A DNA stretch of 61,928 nucleotides from Caloranaerobacter azorensis DSM 13643 (lineage in GTDB: Bacteria > Bacillota > Clostridia > Tissierellales > Thermohalobacteraceae): assembly GCF_900129995.1 (NCBI RefSeq), contig NZ_FQXO01000011.1, positions 1 to 61,928 on the forward strand. Reading direction: 5' to 3'. The position numbers and the translations under genes are program-made. The notes under the pieces are model-generated. The model was given only the letters and a program-made list of their open reading frames with translations. It was not told the DNA's origin and ran no database searches. Positions within the stretch are counted from its first letter, which is position 1. Each line of letters starts with the position of its first letter. Positions 37,068-49,346 of the stretch are shown one piece after another.

Positions 37068-38000
37068 TTGTTAAGTATTATAATAGCTGTAGTAGCATCA
37101 GCTTTAAGATTGGCAACACCGCTTATTTTTGCATCATTAGGAGGAGTTTTTTCTGAAAGATCTGGTGTTGTTAATATAGCACTCGAAGGTATTATGATCA
37201 ATGGAGCTTTTTTCTCAATATTAACAACTGAATTTACAGATTCACCTTGGTTAGGAGTATTAGTCGCAGCTATCGTTGGTATATTAACTTCTTTAATTCT
37301 AGCTTTCTTAGCAGTTCATCTTAAAGCGGATCAGGTAGTTACTGGTGTTGCAATAAACCTACTTTCAGCAAGTTTTACTGCATTTCTATTAGAGATAGTA
37401 TGGCACAGATCGGGGCAGACTGATCCGGTTGAAAATGCGATTAGAGCTAAACCTTTGCCTCTTATAAATAAAATACCGATTATTGGAGATTTAACTTCGC
37501 AATTAACGCCTTTTGTGTACTTAGCTATATTAGCTGTTATTGTTTCATATTATGTATTATACAAAACCCCTTTTGGATTAAGAGTTAGAGCGGTTGGAGA
37601 ACATCCGAGAGCAGCAGACACAGTGGGGATTAATGTATATAAAATTAGATATATATGTGTTATGATAAGTGGTGCATTAGCAGGAATTGCAGGATCAGCT
37701 TTATCATTAGGTGCGATAAGCTTATTTAGAGAAGGCATGACTGCTGGAAAAGGCTTCATAGCTTTAGCAGCTATGATATTCGGTAAATGGCATCCTGTAG
37801 GAGCTTTTTTAGCTTGTTTATTCTTTGGATTTACAGAAGCAATTCAAATACAAGCATCAACTCTTGGATTAGGTTTTATACCATCAGAGTTTTTGCAAAT
37901 CATACCTTATGTAGCTACAATATTAGCTTTAGCTGGTGTGGTAGGTAGAGCTGTTGCTCCAGCGGCAGATGGTGTACCTTATGAAAAAGGAGAAAGATAG
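37068..38000 (+). CDS. Nucleoside-type ABC transporter permease (NupQ/YufQ-like)
   Basis: The second permease subunit, 310 residues, starting at a TTG (37068) behind GAGGGGGTGAATTAAG. It has the family motifs SERSGVVNIALEGIMI, VHLKADQVVTGVAINL, and the coupling loop LRVRAVGEHPRAADTVGI. Together with the lipoprotein, ATPase and first permease it makes a complete importer; the order matches bmpA/nupN-nupO-nupP-nupQ in other Firmicutes. Purine nucleosides are the likely substrate by family. Confidence 0.9.
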   Translation: MLSIIIAVVASALRLATPLIFASLGGVFSERSGVVNIALEGIMINGAFFSILTTEFTDSPWLGVLVAAIVGILTSLILAFLAVHLKADQVVTGVAINLLSASFTAFLLEIVWHRSGQTDPVENAIRAKPLPLINKIPIIGDLTSQLTPFVYLAILAVIVSYYVLYKTPFGLRVRAVGEHPRAADTVGINVYKIRYICVMISGALAGIAGSALSLGAISLFREGMTAGKGFIALAAMIFGKWHPVGAFLACLFFGFTEAIQIQASTLGLGFIPSEFLQIIPYVATILALAGVVGRAVAPAADGVPYEKGER

Positions 38001-38013
38001 TAAAGAATATTTT

Positions 38014-38047
38014 GCTCTCTGTCAAATGAGGCAGAGAGCTTTCTTTT
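38014..38047 (+). terminator. Terminator after the nucleoside importer operon
   Basis: Stem GCTCTCTGTC (38014-38023) with GGCAGAGAGC (38030-38039), followed by TTTCTTTTT. Confidence 0.88.
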
Positions 38048-38152
38048 TACATATGATTTTTGATATAATATTTTAGAGGGCGATTAGTCATAAACTAGTA
38101 ATTAATATTATAGATTATAGTAATAAATTAAATATTTTTAGGAGTGAAATAT

Positions 38153-39532
38153 ATGAGACTTGGATTTGAACTGAGTCTTCAGCAGTCTCAAAAGTTAATA
38201 ATGACACCTGAATTAAGACAAGCTATTAAAATATTGCAATATACTAATTTTGAATTATCTCAGTTTATTGAGGAAGAATTAGAAAAAAATCCATTGCTAG
38301 AAATCGAATCTAGAGAAGATAATGCAGAGAAAGATATAGACTTAGATGAATTAAAATCAGGAATTGATTGGAAAGAATATCTGGGGAAATATGATGACAT
38401 AAGTTATAGTAGTTATAAAGAGGATGATAGCAATGATTGGATTTTAGAAAACTATATAACATATAAAACTACGCTCAAAGAACATCTCTTGTTTCAGTTG
38501 AATTTGACGTTATTTGATGAAATGGATAAAAAAATAGGAGAATTTATTATTGAAAGTTTGGATGAAAATGGGTATTTAAGAATCACAACTAATGAGATAG
38601 CAAATCGGTTAAAGGTTGATGATGATCGAGTTGAAAACGTTTTAAAGATAATACAAACTTTCGATCCGGTTGGGGTCGGAGCTAAAGATTTGAAAGAGTG
38701 TTTGAAGATACAACTAGAAGATCGAGGTATAAAGGACCCATATGTTTTTAAAGTATTAGAAAATTATTTAGAGGAAATAGCCTGTAATAAACTTACTAAA
38801 ATTTCAAAAGAATTAGGTATTAGTATAAAAAAAGTACAAAATATATGTGATTTAATCAAAACTCTTGAACCAAAACCGGGAAGAGGTTTTATTAATAGCA
38901 GTGATGATGTTAAGTTTATAAAACCTGATGTTACTTTAGAAATTATTGACGGTGAATATATAATACAAGTAAATGATGTAACTGCACCTAGATTAACCGT
39001 AAATAATTACTATAGAAGATTACTCAATCAAGCAATTGAAGAGGCTATTGTTAAATTTATAAAATGTAAGCTCGATTCTGCTTTATGGTTAATTAAAAGT
39101 ATAGAACAGAGGAGAATGACAATTTATAGAGTTGCGGAGGCAATAGTTAGATATCAAAGAGAGTTTTTTGAAAAAGGGAAAAAAGCTTTAAAGCCTTTAT
39201 CATTAAAAGTGATAGCTGATGAATTAGAAATACATGAATCTACAGTAAGTAGAGCAATAAATGGTAAATATATACAAACTCCTAAAGGAATATTTGAGTT
39301 AAAATTCTTTTTTTCGAGAGGAGTATTAGCAAATCAAGAGGAGATTTCTTCGACTAGTGTAAAATCTATGATAAAAGAATTGATAGAGAGTGAAGACCCT
39401 AAAAAGCCATTAAGCGATCAAAAAATAACAGATATATTAAGAAAGAAAAATATAAAAATATCTAGGAGGACTGTAGCAAAATATAGGGATGAATTAAATA
39501 TTCCTTCTTCAAATTTAAGAAAAAGATATTAA
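38153..39532 (+). CDS. rpoN: RNA polymerase sigma-54 factor RpoN
   Basis: Directs RNA polymerase to -24/-12 promoters, which need enhancer-binding activators. The ATG at 38153 is 8 bases after AGGAG; an in-frame GTG at 38144 overlaps that site. The 459-residue protein has the Gln/Leu-rich region I (LSLQQSQKLIMTPELRQAIK), the acidic region II, the core-binding region, a helix-turn-helix (IADELEIHESTVSRAINGKY), and the C-terminal RpoN box SRRTVAKYRDEL. No sigma-54-dependent activator is encoded in this window. Confidence 0.95.
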   Translation: MRLGFELSLQQSQKLIMTPELRQAIKILQYTNFELSQFIEEELEKNPLLEIESREDNAEKDIDLDELKSGIDWKEYLGKYDDISYSSYKEDDSNDWILENYITYKTTLKEHLLFQLNLTLFDEMDKKIGEFIIESLDENGYLRITTNEIANRLKVDDDRVENVLKIIQTFDPVGVGAKDLKECLKIQLEDRGIKDPYVFKVLENYLEEIACNKLTKISKELGISIKKVQNICDLIKTLEPKPGRGFINSSDDVKFIKPDVTLEIIDGEYIIQVNDVTAPRLTVNNYYRRLLNQAIEEAIVKFIKCKLDSALWLIKSIEQRRMTIYRVAEAIVRYQREFFEKGKKALKPLSLKVIADELEIHESTVSRAINGKYIQTPKGIFELKFFFSRGVLANQEEISSTSVKSMIKELIESEDPKKPLSDQKITDILRKKNIKISRRTVAKYRDELNIPSSNLRKRY

Positions 39533-39553
39533 AGAAAAATAGGGTTTCTAGTC

Positions 39554-39582
39554 TTGAAATTTAAAAATATATTGATTATAAT
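39554..39582 (+). promoter_or_regulatory. Promoter of the cggR-glycolytic operon
   Basis: TTGAAA (39554-39559) and TATAAT (39577-39582) with a 17-base spacer. Both CggR-like operators lie downstream of it, so a bound repressor would act as a roadblock or exclude elongation rather than cover the promoter. Confidence 0.75.
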
Positions 39583-39612
39583 ATAGGTGTTGGTAAATTT
39601 TTTTATAAGTAA

Positions 39613-39648
39613 TGGGACATAATGATTATATGCGGGACATTAAACGTC
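39613..39648 (+). promoter_or_regulatory. CggR-type operator 1
   Basis: TGGGAC (39613-39618) and CGGGAC (39633-39638) are repeated at a 20-base period, with CGTC at 39645-39648. This follows the B. subtilis CggR operator plan CGGGAC-N6-TGTC-N4-CGGGAC-N6-TGTC closely, with a degenerate first inner half-site. It lies about 25-60 bases downstream of the predicted transcription start. Confidence 0.75.
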
Positions 39649-39695
39649 CATACCTTAATTATTCTTGTATTTTATAGCTATTTTGTTGAACTATG

Positions 39696-39731
39696 TGGGA
39701 CATATGCTGCCATTATGGACGCCATAAGTCC
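39696..39731 (+). promoter_or_regulatory. CggR-type operator 2
   Basis: A second copy of the same plan: TGGGAC (39696-39701), then TGGACG 20 bases later (39716-39721), with GTCC at 39728-39731. It begins 83 bases after the first operator, close to eight helical turns, so two bound repressors could face the same side of DNA. It ends just before the ribosome site of cggR. Confidence 0.65.
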
Positions 39732-39748
39732 ATGAGGAGAGAAAAATT

Positions 39749-40774
39749 ATGAAGGATATTATCGAACTACAAAGAAAAATTGTGCCAGAAATGATTGAGA
39801 TTTTAGAAAAAAGGTATAATATTCTAAGAAATATATATTATAATCAGCCGATAGGTAGGAGAACGTTGGCTAATAGTTTAAATGTTGGTGAGAGAATAAT
39901 AAGGACAGAAGTTAGTATATTGAAAAAACAGGGTTTATTGGAAATAAAATCTCAAGGTATGAATGTTACTCAAGAAGGTAAAATAATAATTGAAGATTTG
40001 AAAGATTTTATACATAGAATAAAGGGTCTGAATGGATTAGAAAAAAAGTTAGAGGAAAGATTAAATATTAGCAATGTTATAGTAGTACCGGGTAATTATG
40101 ATGAAGATAAATTGATATTAAAGGATATTGGTAAAGCTTCAGCTAAGTATTTAAAGCAAATCATAAGAAACGATAGTATTATAGGAATAACTGGTGGTAC
40201 TACAATGGCTCAATTAGCCGAGGAGATGCCAGAACAAAGAGGAGAAACTGATATTCTTGTACTTCCTGCTAGAGGTGGACTTGGGAAAAATGTAGAGGTA
40301 CAGGCTAATAATGTTGCAGCTAAATTAGCACAGAAGTTAGGTGGGCATTATAAATTACTGCATATACCTGATAATATAGGCAAAGAAGCTCTTGATGCAC
40401 TTCTGCAAGTATCGGAAATTAGAGAGATTGTTGAATCTATAAAAAGATTAGATGTATTGGTATTTGGAATAGGTAGAGCAGATGTAATGGCGAGAAGAAG
40501 GCAGCTTAGTCCAGAAGTAATACAAGAATTAAAAAATAGAGGTGCAGTTGCAGAGGCTTTTGGGCACTATTTTAATACAAAAGGGGAAAAAGTTTGGGAA
40601 TCAAATTCAGTTGGTTTATCTCTAGTAGATTTTGAGAATTTAAAGAATGTAATTGGAGTTGCATGTGGTGTAAGTAAAGCTGAGGCTATAGTTGCTATTT
40701 GCAGTCTTAAAAGAGATATGACTTTAATTACAGATGAGGGAGCAGCTAGAAAGATACTAGAATTAGTTAAATAA
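39749..40774 (+). CDS. cggR: Central glycolytic genes regulator CggR (SorC family)
   Basis: Represses its own operon and releases DNA when fructose-1,6-bisphosphate binds. The 341-residue protein has an N-terminal winged helix (about 30-85, QPIGRRTLANSLNVGERIIRTEV in part) and a SorC sugar-phosphate-binding domain with GITGGTTMAQLAEEMP, LPARGGLGKNVEVQANN and FGIGRADVMARRR. GAGGAGAGAAAAATT precedes the ATG. It heads cggR-gap-pgk-tpi-gpmI-eno, the standard Firmicute order. Confidence 0.95.
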   Translation: MKDIIELQRKIVPEMIEILEKRYNILRNIYYNQPIGRRTLANSLNVGERIIRTEVSILKKQGLLEIKSQGMNVTQEGKIIIEDLKDFIHRIKGLNGLEKKLEERLNISNVIVVPGNYDEDKLILKDIGKASAKYLKQIIRNDSIIGITGGTTMAQLAEEMPEQRGETDILVLPARGGLGKNVEVQANNVAAKLAQKLGGHYKLLHIPDNIGKEALDALLQVSEIREIVESIKRLDVLVFGIGRADVMARRRQLSPEVIQELKNRGAVAEAFGHYFNTKGEKVWESNSVGLSLVDFENLKNVIGVACGVSKAEAIVAICSLKRDMTLITDEGAARKILELVK

Positions 40775-40787
40775 GCTACATATGTAG

Positions 40788-41828
<1,041 letters not shown>

Positions 41829-41838
41829 AAGATGTTGA

Positions 41839-41873
41839 CCGGTTTTGTAGTTAGCTACAAAACCGGCTTTACC
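41839..41873 (+). terminator. Intercistronic hairpin between gap and pgk
   Basis: A perfect 12-bp stem, CCGGTTTTGTAG (41839-41850) with CTACAAAACCGG (41855-41866), closed by a TTAG tetraloop and followed only by CTTTACCTTT. It may be a leaky terminator or a stability element that lets gap exceed the downstream glycolytic genes. Confidence 0.65.
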
Positions 41874-41906
41874 TTTAAGAAGTAGAATTGCTTGAGGAGG
41901 GGTAAT

Positions 41907-43100
41907 ATGTTAAATAAAAGAACGGTTGAGGATTTAGATGTTAGAGGTAAAAAAGTATTAGTGAGATGTGATTTTAACGTACCAATGAATGAAAATGGCG
42001 AAATAACTGACGATAGAAGAATTAGAAGTGCAATCCCTACAATTGAATACATAATCAATAATGGTGGAAAAGTAATATTAATGTCACATTTAGGAAGACC
42101 AAAAGGAGAGCCTAATCCTAAATACAGTTTAGAGCCAGTAGCAAAGAGATTATCTGAACTTTTAAATAAAGAGGTAATTTTTGCAGCAGATGATAACGTA
42201 GTTGGAGAAAATGCTAAAAAAGCTGTTGCAGAAATGAAAGAAGGAGATGTAGTTTTACTACAAAATACTAGATATAGAAAAGAAGAAACAAAAAATGGAG
42301 AAGAATTTGCAAAAGAATTAGCTTCATTAGCTGACCTTTTTGTAAATGATGCTTTTGGTACAGCTCATAGAGCACATGCTTCAAATGTTGGTGTTAGTCA
42401 GCATTTACCATCAGCTGTAGGATATCTTGTTAAAAAAGAAATTGAAGTTATGGGTAAGGCTATGTCAAATCCGGAGAGACCTTTTGTAGCTATACTTGGT
42501 GGAGCTAAAGTATCAGACAAGATAGGAGTTATCGAAAATCTATTAGATAAAGTAGACAGTTTATTAATAGGTGGAGGAATGATGTTTACATTCCTAAAAG
42601 CAAAAGGATATGAGATAGGAAAATCTCTTTTAGAAGAAGATAAAATAGAGTTAGCAAAAGAGCTTATGAAAAAAGCAGAAGAAAAAGGTGTTAAATTATT
42701 ATTACCTGTAGATACTGTTGTAGCAAAAGAATTCAAGAATGATACTGAATTTAAAACTGTAAAAGTTGAAGAAATACCAGCAGATATGATGGGATTAGAT
42801 ATTGGAGAGGAAACAAGAAAGATATTTGCTGAAGAAATATTAAAAGCTAAAACTGTTGTATGGAACGGACCAATGGGCGTTTTTGAAATGGAGAACTTTG
42901 CAAAGGGAACAGAAGCAATAGCTGAAGCTATGGCAAAATCAGATGCTGTAACTATTGTTGGTGGAGGAGATAGTGCAGCTGCTGTTGAAAAGACAGGATA
43001 TAATGATAAAATGACTCATATATCAACTGGTGGTGGAGCATCATTAGAGTTCTTTGAAGGAAAAACATTACCTGGTATTGCGGCGATTGATGATAAGTAA
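41907..43100 (+). CDS. pgk: Phosphoglycerate kinase Pgk
   Basis: Transfers phosphate from 1,3-bisphosphoglycerate to ADP. The ATG at 41907 follows GAGGAGGGG; an in-frame TTG at 41892 precedes that site. The 397-residue protein has [20 protein letters not shown] at the N-terminus, [14 protein letters not shown], and the nucleotide-site [11 protein letters not shown] near the C-terminus. Size matches the monomeric bacterial enzyme. Confidence 0.97.
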   Translation: MLNKRTVEDLDVRGKKVLVRCDFNVPMNENGEITDDRRIRSAIPTIEYIINNGGKVILMSHLGRPKGEPNPKYSLEPVAKRLSELLNKEVIFAADDNVVGENAKKAVAEMKEGDVVLLQNTRYRKEETKNGEEFAKELASLADLFVNDAFGTAHRAHASNVGVSQHLPSAVGYLVKKEIEVMGKAMSNPERPFVAILGGAKVSDKIGVIENLLDKVDSLLIGGGMMFTFLKAKGYEIGKSLLEEDKIELAKELMKKAEEKGVKLLLPVDTVVAKEFKNDTEFKTVKVEEIPADMMGLDIGEETRKIFAEEILKAKTVVWNGPMGVFEMENFAKGTEAIAEAMAKSDAVTIVGGGDSAAAVEKTGYNDKMTHISTGGGASLEFFEGKTLPGIAAIDDK

Positions 43101-43111
43101 GGAGGAGCATT

Positions 43112-43858
43112 ATGAGAAAGCCTATAATAGCTGGAAACTGGAAAATGCATAATACTATTGAAGAAGGTATTAAGCTAGTTAGAGAAATTAAAAGTGTAGC
43201 AGACAATACAGATGTTGAAGTAGTTGTATGTGTGCCTTTTACATCTTTAAGTGAAATAAAAAAAGAGCTTCAGGGTACTAAAGTAAAATTAGGTGCTCAA
43301 AATATGCATTGGGAAGAAAAAGGAGCATATACAGGTGAGATTTCTCCTGTAATGTTAAAAGAAATAGGAGTCGATTACGTTATAATTGGACATTCTGAAA
43401 GAAGACAATATTTCAATGAAACTGATGAAACGGTTAATAAAAAGGTGATTTCAGCTTTAAAATATGGAATAAAGCCTATTATCTGTGTTGGAGAAACTCT
43501 TGAGCAAAGAGAGAAAAATATAGAAAAAGATGTTGTTAGTAAGCAAATTATTAAGGCACTAGAGAATGTAAGTGCTGAAGATATGCTTAATGTAGTTATT
43601 GCCTATGAGCCTATCTGGGCAATAGGTACTGGAAAGACTGCTTCAAGTAAAGATGCAAATGATATGATTTCTTTTATTAGGGAAACAATTAGAGGTAAAT
43701 ATGGAGTAGATATTTCTGAAGAAGTAAGAATACAATATGGAGGCAGTGTAAAGCCTCATAATGTTACTGAATTAATGAATGAATCTGATATTGATGGAGC
43801 TTTGGTAGGCGGAGCAAGTCTAAAAGCAGAAGATTTCATAAATATTGTAAACTTTTAA
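43112..43858 (+). CDS. tpiA: Triosephosphate isomerase TpiA
   Basis: Interconverts dihydroxyacetone phosphate and glyceraldehyde-3-phosphate. The 248-residue TIM barrel has the substrate Lys in AGNWKMHNT, the catalytic His in [11 protein letters not shown], the catalytic Glu in [14 protein letters not shown], and the phosphate loop YGGSVKPHN. Start after AAGGAGGAGCATT. An ATG overlapping its stop is the false upstream start of gpmI. Confidence 0.97.
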   Translation: MRKPIIAGNWKMHNTIEEGIKLVREIKSVADNTDVEVVVCVPFTSLSEIKKELQGTKVKLGAQNMHWEEKGAYTGEISPVMLKEIGVDYVIIGHSERRQYFNETDETVNKKVISALKYGIKPIICVGETLEQREKNIEKDVVSKQIIKALENVSAEDMLNVVIAYEPIWAIGTGKTASSKDANDMISFIRETIRGKYGVDISEEVRIQYGGSVKPHNVTELMNESDIDGALVGGASLKAEDFINIVNF

Positions 43859-43872
43859 TGAGGAGGAAAAAA

Positions 43873-45405
43873 ATGGCTAACAAACCAGTAGCTCTAATAA
43901 TACTTGATGGCTGGGGAATAGGCAAAGATTATGAAGGTAATGCTATTTTAAAAGCCAAAACACCTAACTTTAAGATGCTATTAGAGAATTATCCTAGCAC
44001 TAAACTAGAAGCTAGTGGATTATCAGTAGGATTGCCTGAAGGACAAATGGGTAATTCAGAAGTAGGGCATTTAAATATAGGTGCAGGTAGAATTATTTAT
44101 CAAGAATTTACAAGAATAAGTAAAGCAATAGAAAATGGTGAATTCTTTGAAAAACAAGAATTTATAAAAGCAGTTGAAAATGCTAAAAAACACAATTCAA
44201 GTTTACACTTAATGGGATTATTATCTGACGGTGGTGTTCACAGCCATAATACACATCTGTATGCACTTTTAGAATTAGCACAAAAATATGGATTAAAAGA
44301 AGTATATATCCATTGTTTCTTGGATGGTAGAGATGTACCACCTAAAAGTGCTAAGAAATATATTGAAGAATTAGAAAATAAGCTTTCTGAAATAGGTGTT
44401 GGGAAAATAGCTACTATATCAGGTAGATATTATGCAATGGATAGAGATAAAAGATGGGATAGAACGAAAAAAGCTTATGATGCTATGGTATTAGGAAAAG
44501 GTAGAACAGCTTCAACGCCTATTGAAGCGATAAATAAATCTTACGACGAAGATATAACAGATGAATTTGTTGTACCAACTGTTATAGTAAAAGATAATAG
44601 TCCTGTTAAAGTAATAGAAGATAATGATTCAATAATATTCTTCAACTTTAGACCAGATAGGGCAAGACAAATAACTAGAGCTTTTGTGGATGATGATTTT
44701 GATGGATTTGTTAGGGATAAAAAAGTAAATGTTTATTTTGTATGTATGACTCAATATGATAAAACTATTGATAATGTAGAAATAGCATATAAACCTCAAG
44801 TATATGTTAATACTTTAGGAGAATATTTGAGTAAAAAGGGATTGAAACAGTTGAGGATAGCCGAAACTGAGAAATATGCTCACGTTACTTTCTTTTTCAA
44901 TGGTGGAGTAGAAAAACCAAATGAAGGAGAAGAAAGAGTATTAATTCCTTCACCTAAAGTTGCAACATATGATCTTAAACCAGAAATGAGTGCGGTAGAG
45001 GTTAAAGAAGAAGTAATAAAGAGAATAAATGAAGACAAATATGATTTTATAGTTCTAAACTTTGCTAACCCAGATATGGTAGGTCATACGGGTAAATTTG
45101 AAGCAGCAGTTAAAGCTATTGAGACAGTAGACGAATGTCTAGGAGACATAGTTAAGTTAATAGTAGAAAAGGGCGGCAAAGTTATGATTACAGCTGATCA
45201 TGGTAATGCCGAAGAAATGATAGATAAAGATACAGGTAAAACAATAACAGCTCATACTACTAATAAAGTACCTTGTATAGTTATAGGTGAGGGAGATGTA
45301 AAATTAAGAGAAGGTATATTGGCTGATATTGCTCCAACTATACTTGATATGATGGGTATAGAAAAGCCAGCTGAAATGACAGGTCAATCACTAATTATCA
45401 GATAA
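43873..45405 (+). CDS. gpmI: 2,3-bisphosphoglycerate-independent phosphoglycerate mutase GpmI
   Basis: Mn2+-dependent interconversion of 3- and 2-phosphoglycerate. The ATG at 43873 is placed by GAGGAGG upstream. The 510-residue protein has the phosphoserine site [15 protein letters not shown] (about residues 58-72), [12 protein letters not shown], the [15 protein letters not shown] region, and [13 protein letters not shown] for metal binding. Alkaline-phosphatase-superfamily member, unrelated to the GpmA type. Confidence 0.97.
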   Translation: MANKPVALIILDGWGIGKDYEGNAILKAKTPNFKMLLENYPSTKLEASGLSVGLPEGQMGNSEVGHLNIGAGRIIYQEFTRISKAIENGEFFEKQEFIKAVENAKKHNSSLHLMGLLSDGGVHSHNTHLYALLELAQKYGLKEVYIHCFLDGRDVPPKSAKKYIEELENKLSEIGVGKIATISGRYYAMDRDKRWDRTKKAYDAMVLGKGRTASTPIEAINKSYDEDITDEFVVPTVIVKDNSPVKVIEDNDSIIFFNFRPDRARQITRAFVDDDFDGFVRDKKVNVYFVCMTQYDKTIDNVEIAYKPQVYVNTLGEYLSKKGLKQLRIAETEKYAHVTFFFNGGVEKPNEGEERVLIPSPKVATYDLKPEMSAVEVKEEVIKRINEDKYDFIVLNFANPDMVGHTGKFEAAVKAIETVDECLGDIVKLIVEKGGKVMITADHGNAEEMIDKDTGKTITAHTTNKVPCIVIGEGDVKLREGILADIAPTILDMMGIEKPAEMTGQSLIIR

Positions 45406-45451
45406 AATTATTCAGATTATTAACATTATAGATTAATGACTAGAATTATAA

Positions 45452-46762
<1,311 letters not shown>

Positions 46763-46797
46763 TTATTTTAATGAATATAAAAGAAATTTTTGCCAAT

Positions 46798-46834
46798 AAT
46801 AAGGGTAGACAGTTGCTACCCTTATTTATTTTAA
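46798..46834 (+). terminator. Terminator after eno
   Basis: An 11-bp perfect stem, AATAAGGGTAG (46798-46808) with CTACCCTTATT (46816-46826), then TATTTTAA. It separates the glycolytic operon from secG. Confidence 0.8.
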
Positions 46835-46842
46835 CAAATTTA

Positions 46843-46871
46843 TTGATTTTATTAATATCCTATGTTAAAAT
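46843..46871 (+). promoter_or_regulatory. Promoter for secG
   Basis: TTGATT (46843-46848) and TAAAAT (46866-46871) with a 17-base spacer, directly after the eno terminator and 35 bases before the secG start codon. Confidence 0.6.
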
Positions 46872-46905
46872 AGCTTTGTTAATTATTAGGCGGGGAGGTG
46901 TAAGG

Positions 46906-47136
46906 GTGAAGATATTATTTACTATATTAATTCTAGTTTCAAGTTTAGTTTTAATAGCAAGTATATTATTACAATCTGGTAAAAGTGCCGGTTTATCAGG
47001 GACTATAGCTGGCGGTGCTGAAAGTATATGGGGAAAAAATAAAGGTAGAACTTATGAAGGTATATTAAGTAAAATTACTAGTATTTCGGCTGTTATTTTT
47101 ATAATATCTGCATTAGTACTCGCAGCATTACAATAA
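46906..47136 (+). CDS. secG: Preprotein translocase subunit SecG
   Basis: A small membrane subunit of the SecYEG channel. The true start is the GTG at 46906, 6 bases after GGGGAGGTG; the frame is open further upstream to 46771 but that stretch contains the eno terminator and the secG promoter. The 76-residue protein has two hydrophobic helices (about 3-22 and 53-73) and the SGTIAGGAESIWGKNKGRTYEG loop typical of SecG in its parts. Confidence 0.93.
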   Translation: MKILFTILILVSSLVLIASILLQSGKSAGLSGTIAGGAESIWGKNKGRTYEGILSKITSISAVIFIISALVLAALQ

Positions 47137-47171
47137 AAGTATAATAAAAATTAAATAAAGGAGGTATTAAA

Positions 47172-49178
47172 TTGAATATAATAGTGCCTATAATTGGGGT
47201 TATAGCGTTGATTTTCGCTTATTACAAAGCAGCTTCAATTAATAAAGTAGATGTTGGAACTGAGAGGATGAAAGAAATATCTTCCTACATACAGGAAGGA
47301 GCTATGGCATTTTTATCAAGAGAGTATAAGACACTTGTAATTTTTGTTGCAATATTATTTATAATATTAGGAATAGGTATAGGTTGGAAAACAGCTATTT
47401 GTTTCATTGTAGGTGCAGTATTTTCAGCTTTAGCAGGATTCTTTGGAATGAGAGTTGCTACTAAAGCAAATGTAAGGACTGCAAATGCAGCAAAAGAATC
47501 AGGAATGAATAAGGCTTTAGATGTTGCATTCTCAGGTGGAGCAGTTATGGGAATGGCAGTTGTTGGATTAGGATTGTTAGGAGTTGGTTCTTTATATCTA
47601 ATATTTAAAGATCCTGCAGTAATTACAGGATTTGGTCTAGGGGCATCATCAATAGCTCTATTTGGTCGTGTTGGTGGAGGAATTTATACTAAAGCTGCTG
47701 ACGTTGGAGCAGACTTAGTTGGTAAAGTAGAAGCTGGTATACCTGAAGACGACCCAAGAAACCCTGCTGTTATTGCTGATAACGTTGGGGACAATGTTGG
47801 AGACGTTGCAGGTATGGGAGCTGACTTATTTGAGTCATATGTAGGTTCTATAATTTCAGCAATTACATTAGGATTATTAGCTTTTGATATAAATGGGGCA
47901 TTATATCCATTATTTTTAGCGAGTACAGGAATAGTAGCATCTATCATTGGTACATTCTTTGTTAGAGGAAAAGAAGGTTCAGACCCACATAAAGCTCTAA
48001 AAATGGGTACTTATGTTAGTGGAATAATTACAATAGTAGTTGCATTTTTCTTAAGTAATTCATTGCTTGGTTCACTTAAACCATTTGCAGCAATAGTAAC
48101 TGGTTTAATTGTAGGGATTATTATAGGACAACTTACAGAATATTATACTTCTGGAGATTTTAAACCTGTAAGAAAAATTGCAGACCAATCAGAAACAGGA
48201 AGTGCGACAAATATTATCAGTGGTTTAGCTGTAGGTATGTTATCAACTGCTCTTCCAATTTTAGTTATAGCTATAGGTATATTAGTTGCTTTCTATACTA
48301 GCGGTGGAGCTGCTAGTGCAAGTCATGGTTTATACGGTATAGCTTTAGCTGCAGTAGGTATGTTATCAACTGCTGGTATGACAATTGCAGTTGATGCTTA
48401 TGGACCAATAGCAGATAATGCTGGCGGTATTGCTGAAATGTGTGAATTACCAAAAGAAGTACGTAATATAACTGATAAATTAGATGCAGTAGGAAACACT
48501 ACAGCTGCTATAGGTAAAGGATTTGCGATAGGTTCAGCAGCGCTTACAGCACTAGCTTTATTCGCTTCATATACTCAAGCAGTCAACTTATCTAGTATAG
48601 ACCTAACAAAACCTACAGTTATTGCAGGTTTATTAATAGGTGGTATGCTACCATTCTTATTCTCAGCAATAACTATGGAAGCAGTTGGTAAAGCTGCATT
48701 TAGTATGATAGAAGAAGTTAGAAGACAGTTTAAAACTATACCAGGTATCATGGAAGGTAAAGCTAAACCTGAGTATAAGAGATGTGTTGATATCAGTACA
48801 GCTGCTGCGTTAAAAGAAATGATGATCCCAGGTTTATTAGCAGTACTTGCTCCACTTTTAACAGGAATATTATTAGGAACAGAAGCTCTAGGAGGTCTTT
48901 TAGCTGGAGCATTAGTATCAGGTGTACTTATGGCTATACTTATGGCTAATGCAGGTGGTGCATGGGATAATGCTAAGAAGTATATAGAAGAAGGACATCA
49001 TGGTGGAAAAGGTAGTGATGCTCACAAAGCAGCGGTTGTTGGAGATACTGTTGGAGATCCATTCAAAGATACTTCAGGACCATCTATAAATATCTTAATT
49101 AAACTTATGACTATAGTTGCTTTAGTATTTGCACCATTATTCTTAAAATTTGGTGGTTTAATATTTAATTTATTCTAG
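47172..49178 (+). CDS. hppA: K+-dependent membrane-bound ion-translocating pyrophosphatase HppA
   Basis: Couples pyrophosphate hydrolysis to export of H+ or Na+. Start TTG at 47172 behind AAGGAGGTATTAAA. The 668-residue protein has about 15-16 membrane helices and the active-site motifs [22 protein letters not shown] (in parts), [21 protein letters not shown] and [15 protein letters not shown]. At [15 protein letters not shown], Ala445 and Gly448 stand where K+-independent enzymes have Lys and Thr, so it should need K+. Whether it pumps Na+ or H+ cannot be told by eye. It is followed by a strong terminator. Confidence 0.95.
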   Translation: MNIIVPIIGVIALIFAYYKAASINKVDVGTERMKEISSYIQEGAMAFLSREYKTLVIFVAILFIILGIGIGWKTAICFIVGAVFSALAGFFGMRVATKANVRTANAAKESGMNKALDVAFSGGAVMGMAVVGLGLLGVGSLYLIFKDPAVITGFGLGASSIALFGRVGGGIYTKAADVGADLVGKVEAGIPEDDPRNPAVIADNVGDNVGDVAGMGADLFESYVGSIISAITLGLLAFDINGALYPLFLASTGIVASIIGTFFVRGKEGSDPHKALKMGTYVSGIITIVVAFFLSNSLLGSLKPFAAIVTGLIVGIIIGQLTEYYTSGDFKPVRKIADQSETGSATNIISGLAVGMLSTALPILVIAIGILVAFYTSGGAASASHGLYGIALAAVGMLSTAGMTIAVDAYGPIADNAGGIAEMCELPKEVRNITDKLDAVGNTTAAIGKGFAIGSAALTALALFASYTQAVNLSSIDLTKPTVIAGLLIGGMLPFLFSAITMEAVGKAAFSMIEEVRRQFKTIPGIMEGKAKPEYKRCVDISTAAALKEMMIPGLLAVLAPLLTGILLGTEALGGLLAGALVSGVLMAILMANAGGAWDNAKKYIEEGHHGGKGSDAHKAAVVGDTVGDPFKDTSGPSINILIKLMTIVALVFAPLFLKFGGLIFNLF

Positions 49179-49180
49179 TC

Positions 49181-49217
49181 AAAAACCCTTCTCTTTAAAA
49201 GAGAGGGGTTTTTTTAG
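49181..49217 (+). terminator. Terminator after hppA
   Basis: Stem AAAAACCCTTCTCTTT with AAGAGAGGGGTTTTTTT, one bulge or wobble, with a run of seven T's (49209-49215). Strong intrinsic terminator. Confidence 0.9.
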
Positions 49218-49346
49218 TGAAGTTTTGGCTATCGACTAATATGAAAAGTTTTGGTATACTTAAATAAGTGATTTGGTTATAATTAATTAGATTAATATAA
49301 TAATATGTAATAAAATAAAATCTGATAAAACAGTAGGGTGGTATAG

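Noticed and set aside
46771-46905. N-terminal extension of SecG
   Set aside because: The stretch contains the eno terminator and a promoter, and the GTG at 46906 has a strong ribosome site and the family-typical N-terminus.
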